Shown here: positions 61,822-64,000 of the stretch, piece by piece
Numbering within the stretch: the first letter of the stretch is position 1
How the letters are laid out: each line of letters starts with the position of its first letter
Origin: Planococcus soli
GTDB lineage: Bacteria; Bacillota; Bacilli; Bacillales_A; Planococcaceae
Length of the DNA: 64,000 bases
Reading direction: 5' to 3'
NCBI RefSeq assembly: GCF_016881065.1
Contig: NZ_WXYN01000022.1
Span: 62,001 to 126,000 of the forward strand
Made by a program: the position numbers and the translations under genes
Notes under the pieces: model-generated
Told to the model about the DNA's origin: nothing
The model's database searches: none
Seen by the model: the letters and a program-made list of their open reading frames with translations, nothing else

Positions 61822-62433
61822 ATGAGCAACAAAAAAGTTCTTTTTGTCTTGCTGGACGAGTATGCAGATTGGGAAGCGGCTTCCCTGGCGGCTGCGCTGA
61901 ACGAAGAACCTGAAGGGCAGGGGCAGCAATTTGACGTGAAAACTGTGTCTTTGACGAAAGATCCGATCAAATCGATCGGCGGTTTTACGGTGCTGCCGGA
62001 TTACGGGTTGGACGATGTGCCGGAGGAGTTTGCCGGATTGATCCTGATTGGCGGCAATTCCTGGCGCAAAGAAGAAAGCAAGCAGGTCATGGAACTTGTC
62101 GACAAAGCTCTCGAAAAGCAAGTTGTACTCGGGGCAATTTGCGATGCGACAGTATTCTTGGGGATAAATGGACTGCTTAATAATATTCCGCATACCAGCA
62201 ACTACTTGGAAGACTTGAAACAAACAGCAAGTGGCAGCTACAGCAATGAAGCCGGCTACTTGCAGCAGCAAGCTGTTCGGAGCGGAAACATCATCACCGC
62301 CAACGGCTCCGCATTTTTGGAATTCGGTAAAAGAGTGCTTGAGGCACTAAATGCGGCACCGCAGGAAGAAATTGATGAATGGTACGGTTTTTTCAAAAAA
62401 GGCCACCACGAATACATGAAAACCAAACAATAA
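61822..62433 (+). CDS. DJ-1/PfpI-family (class I glutamine amidotransferase-like) protein
   Basis: 203 residues from the ATG at 61822 (AAGGAGAGG 8 nt upstream). DJ-1/PfpI fold: KVLFVLLDEYADWEAASLAA, FAGLILIGGNSWR and the nucleophile elbow AICDATVFLG with Cys at about 107. Relatives are glyoxalases, chaperones or proteases, and this subgroup (often called YqhD-like type 1 glutamine amidotransferase) is not assigned. Monocistronic, ending in a hairpin. Confidence 0.88.
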   Translation: MSNKKVLFVLLDEYADWEAASLAAALNEEPEGQGQQFDVKTVSLTKDPIKSIGGFTVLPDYGLDDVPEEFAGLILIGGNSWRKEESKQVMELVDKALEKQVVLGAICDATVFLGINGLLNNIPHTSNYLEDLKQTASGSYSNEAGYLQQQAVRSGNIITANGSAFLEFGKRVLEALNAAPQEEIDEWYGFFKKGHHEYMKTKQ

Positions 62434-62445
62434 GAGAGCTGAGCG

Positions 62446-62496
62446 AACCACCTTCCATTGTGAGACTGTCCCCACAATTGGAGGTGGTTTGTTTTT
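62446..62496 (+). terminator. Terminator after the DJ-1 gene
   Basis: AACCACCTTCCATTGTG / CACAATTGGAGGTGGTT stem with two mismatches, then GTTTTT. Confidence 0.65.
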
Positions 62497-62657
62497 GATG
62501 GTCGACTGGAAGAAACTTCGCTACACTGAGAAGAAAGAGTGGAAGGTGGCGGCTCCTGTGATAGCAGCGAAGCCGTACCTTCCGGAAAGCGTCCACCTGG
62601 AGCGATTCTTCCTCCGCACCTTTAATTCAATACAGATGAAAAGATTGGAATGATAAG

Positions 62658-63347
62658 ATGTTCAAAATCATGATCGTAGAAGACGATTTAACGATTGCAG
62701 GGATATTGAAAGAAGAACTGGAAAAGTGGAACTACGAAGCTTTCCTGGTCGATGATTTCAGCCGGGTGCTGGAAGAGTTCAAGTCCAAATCGCCCCAGCT
62801 GATCCTGTTGGATATTCAGCTGCCTTCCTTCAACGGCTATTACTGGTGCCAGGAAATTCGGAAGGTTTCACAAGTGCCGATTATTTTCATTTCTTCCCGC
62901 AACGAGAATATGGACATTGTGATGGCCATTCAAATGGGCGCAGACGATTTTATTCCCAAGCCTTTCGATTTGACGGTAGCAGTCGCAAAAACGCAGGCGC
63001 TGCTCAGAAGAACCTACGATTTTAAGGAATCGGACAACTTCCTGAGTTTTAACCGGACACTTTTGAAGCCGGGCGAGTCAAAGTTGTTCGTGGAGAATGA
63101 GGAAGTCGACTTGACGCGCACTGAACTGAAAATTATGGAACTCCTGTTTCTTCAAAAAGGCGACTATGTCACAAGAGAAGAAATCATGATCAAGCTATGG
63201 GAAGACGAATCGTTCATCGACGACAATACATTGGCTGTCAATATCGCTCGTTTGCGAAAAAAGCTCGCGAAAGCCGGTCTTGCTGATTTCATCCTGACTA
63301 AAAAGAACATCGGCTACGCTTTGAATAAGGAGGCTGCTCATGCATAG
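62658..63347 (+). CDS. OmpR-type response regulator, BceR/GraR-like
   Basis: 229 residues. Receiver with EDD pocket, Asp52 (LLDIQLPSFNG) and Lys in FIPKPFDL; C-terminal winged helix (LTRTELKIMELLFLQKGDYVT split at ELLF, and DDNTLAVNIARLRKKL). The RNENMDIVMAIQMGADDF stretch is typical of the BceR group that controls ABC-type peptide-antibiotic exporters. Its last 8 nt overlap the kinase gene. Confidence 0.9.
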   Translation: MFKIMIVEDDLTIAGILKEELEKWNYEAFLVDDFSRVLEEFKSKSPQLILLDIQLPSFNGYYWCQEIRKVSQVPIIFISSRNENMDIVMAIQMGADDFIPKPFDLTVAVAKTQALLRRTYDFKESDNFLSFNRTLLKPGESKLFVENEEVDLTRTELKIMELLFLQKGDYVTREEIMIKLWEDESFIDDNTLAVNIARLRKKLAKAGLADFILTKKNIGYALNKEAAHA

Positions 63348-64000
63348 AGAATCCAGAGGGGCTTTGTTTAAAAGTTTTCTGCTGTCAGTGCGGCCCCAGC
63401 TGTTTTTGTTTGCCGGAATGGCAATCATTTTTGGAGTGATATACTTTTTGAACAGACAGCCGCTGAGTTTGTTTTTCTACAGCATGCAAGTGTCGGCATT
63501 TCTGCTGTTGATTTATTTATTTATCCATTACTTTCAATATGCCAGGCGCTATAAGCTGATCAGCAGCCTGGACCTTGTGACCGCCTCCAGCCTGGAAGAT
63601 CTACAATCCATTTCGGGACCTGTTGACCGCCTCTATATAGAAAAGATGGAAACTTTGCTTGGACAGCTGCGGGAATCGGAAAATTTGCATGCCGAGCGCC
63701 AAACCGATCAGCTGGATTATTTTACGTTGTGGCTTCATCAGATCAAGACGCCGATTGCTGCCATCAGCCTCTTGACTCAAAGTTCAAAGGCGGCAGAAGC
63801 AAAACAAATTTCGCAGGAATTGGTGCGCCTTGAGGATTATACGCACATGGCGCTCAATTACATTAAGCTGGAAGAGTCTGGAACAGATTTGGATTTATCG
63901 CTGGTTGATGTGGATGAACTCGTTAAAAAAGCCATCAAAAAATATTCCATCCTGTTCATCTACAAAGGCATCCGTCTCGATTATCAGCCGCTTGGCATGA
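63340..64000 (+). CDS. BceS-like sensor histidine kinase, 3' end outside window
   Basis: The 220 visible residues start at an ATG with AAGGAGG 6 nt upstream. Two membrane helices with almost no external loop (LFLFAGMAIIFGVIYFLN, SAFLLLIYLFIHYF) mark an intramembrane-sensing kinase. The phospho-acceptor is His133 in WLHQIKTPIAAI, typical of BceS/GraS. The ATPase domain lies beyond the window. BceAB-type transporter genes usually follow such pairs. Confidence 0.9.
   Translation, partial: MHRESRGALFKSFLLSVRPQLFLFAGMAIIFGVIYFLNRQPLSLFFYSMQVSAFLLLIYLFIHYFQYARRYKLISSLDLVTASSLEDLQSISGPVDRLYIEKMETLLGQLRESENLHAERQTDQLDYFTLWLHQIKTPIAAISLLTQSSKAAEAKQISQELVRLEDYTHMALNYIKLEESGTDLDLSLVDVDELVKKAIKKYSILFIYKGIRLDYQPLGM

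Noticed and set aside
1-64000. CRISPR array, tRNA, rRNA, prophage or IS transposase
   Set aside because: No regularly spaced repeat-spacer units, cloverleaf sequences, rRNA signatures, phage structural genes or transposase motifs were seen.

Overview
The window looks like the chromosome of a low- to mid-GC Gram-positive (Firmicutes), most likely a member of the Planococcaceae such as Planococcus or a close relative. The reasons are the AGGAGG-type ribosome binding sites, hairpin-plus-U-run terminators, CcpA (cre) sites, sigma-B-type promoters, an LtaS-type lipoteichoic acid synthase, a YtrA-type GntR/ABC operon, a ydjFGHI-type PspA operon, a BceRS-type two-component system and an S-layer-homology protein. 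The genus is inferred. No rRNA, tRNA, CRISPR array or phage was seen.

Layout. 0-7.2 kb: C-terminal half of an Upf1-like helicase with a winged-helix partner gene, two small coiled-coil or helical hypotheticals, LtaS, a monoacylglycerol-lipase-like hydrolase and a DUF4256 protein. 7.3-21.2 kb: a sugar locus. The Leloir operon galK-galE-galT runs leftward. Divergent from it are an ArsR-like regulator, a secreted GH43 lipoprotein, a sugar-binding lipoprotein, two ABC permeases, a cytosolic GH2 glycosidase, a ROK repressor and aldose epimerase. An almost identical 15-bp quasi-palindrome before galK and before the ROK gene suggests that the ROK protein controls both units. No transporter ATPase is encoded here, so a shared one elsewhere is likely. 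21.2-27.1 kb: SDR/TetR divergent pair, a small haem-copper-oxidase-like membrane protein, a GntR-ABC operon behind a 40-bp palindrome, a small possible stress protein and an acyl-CoA dehydrogenase. 27.3-30.9 kb: the envelope-stress operon pspA-ydjG-ydjH-ydjI. 31-35 kb: CitA-type sensor kinase, its regulator and a malate/citrate-type symporter with a cre site. 35-39.2 kb: DUF2975/XRE operon, a 32-residue membrane protein and a cobalamin riboswitch controlling metE. 39.3-44.1 kb: GATE-domain transporter with a TyrR-like PAS regulator, a sigma-B stress flavin-binding protein and an SLH protein. 44.3-44.7 kb: a MITE-like element, followed by an Abi_2 abortive-infection protein. 45.7-64 kb: mainly housekeeping or accessory single genes (DUF1697, Mug-type glycosylase, TM2, GH13 glucosidase, macrolide phosphotransferase, AraC regulator, SRPBCC, aminotransferase, acyl-CoA ligase, class I aldolase, SelO, DJ-1/PfpI) and the start of a BceRS-like pair that runs off the right end.

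Several genes carry lesions or oddities: a VWA lipoprotein with an amber codon in its signal peptide plus a frameshift, a small zinc-ribbon gene and a small membrane gene each apparently frameshifted, an ATT initiation codon on the GH43 lipoprotein, and a possible early stop in a permease. Either this lineage is losing accessory genes or the assembly has residual single-base errors; the sequence alone cannot decide. Nothing here amounts to a proven new system. The most unusual elements are the MITE next to the Abi gene, the 21-bp tandem repeat, the dual regulation of the sugar locus and the helicase/winged-helix pair.
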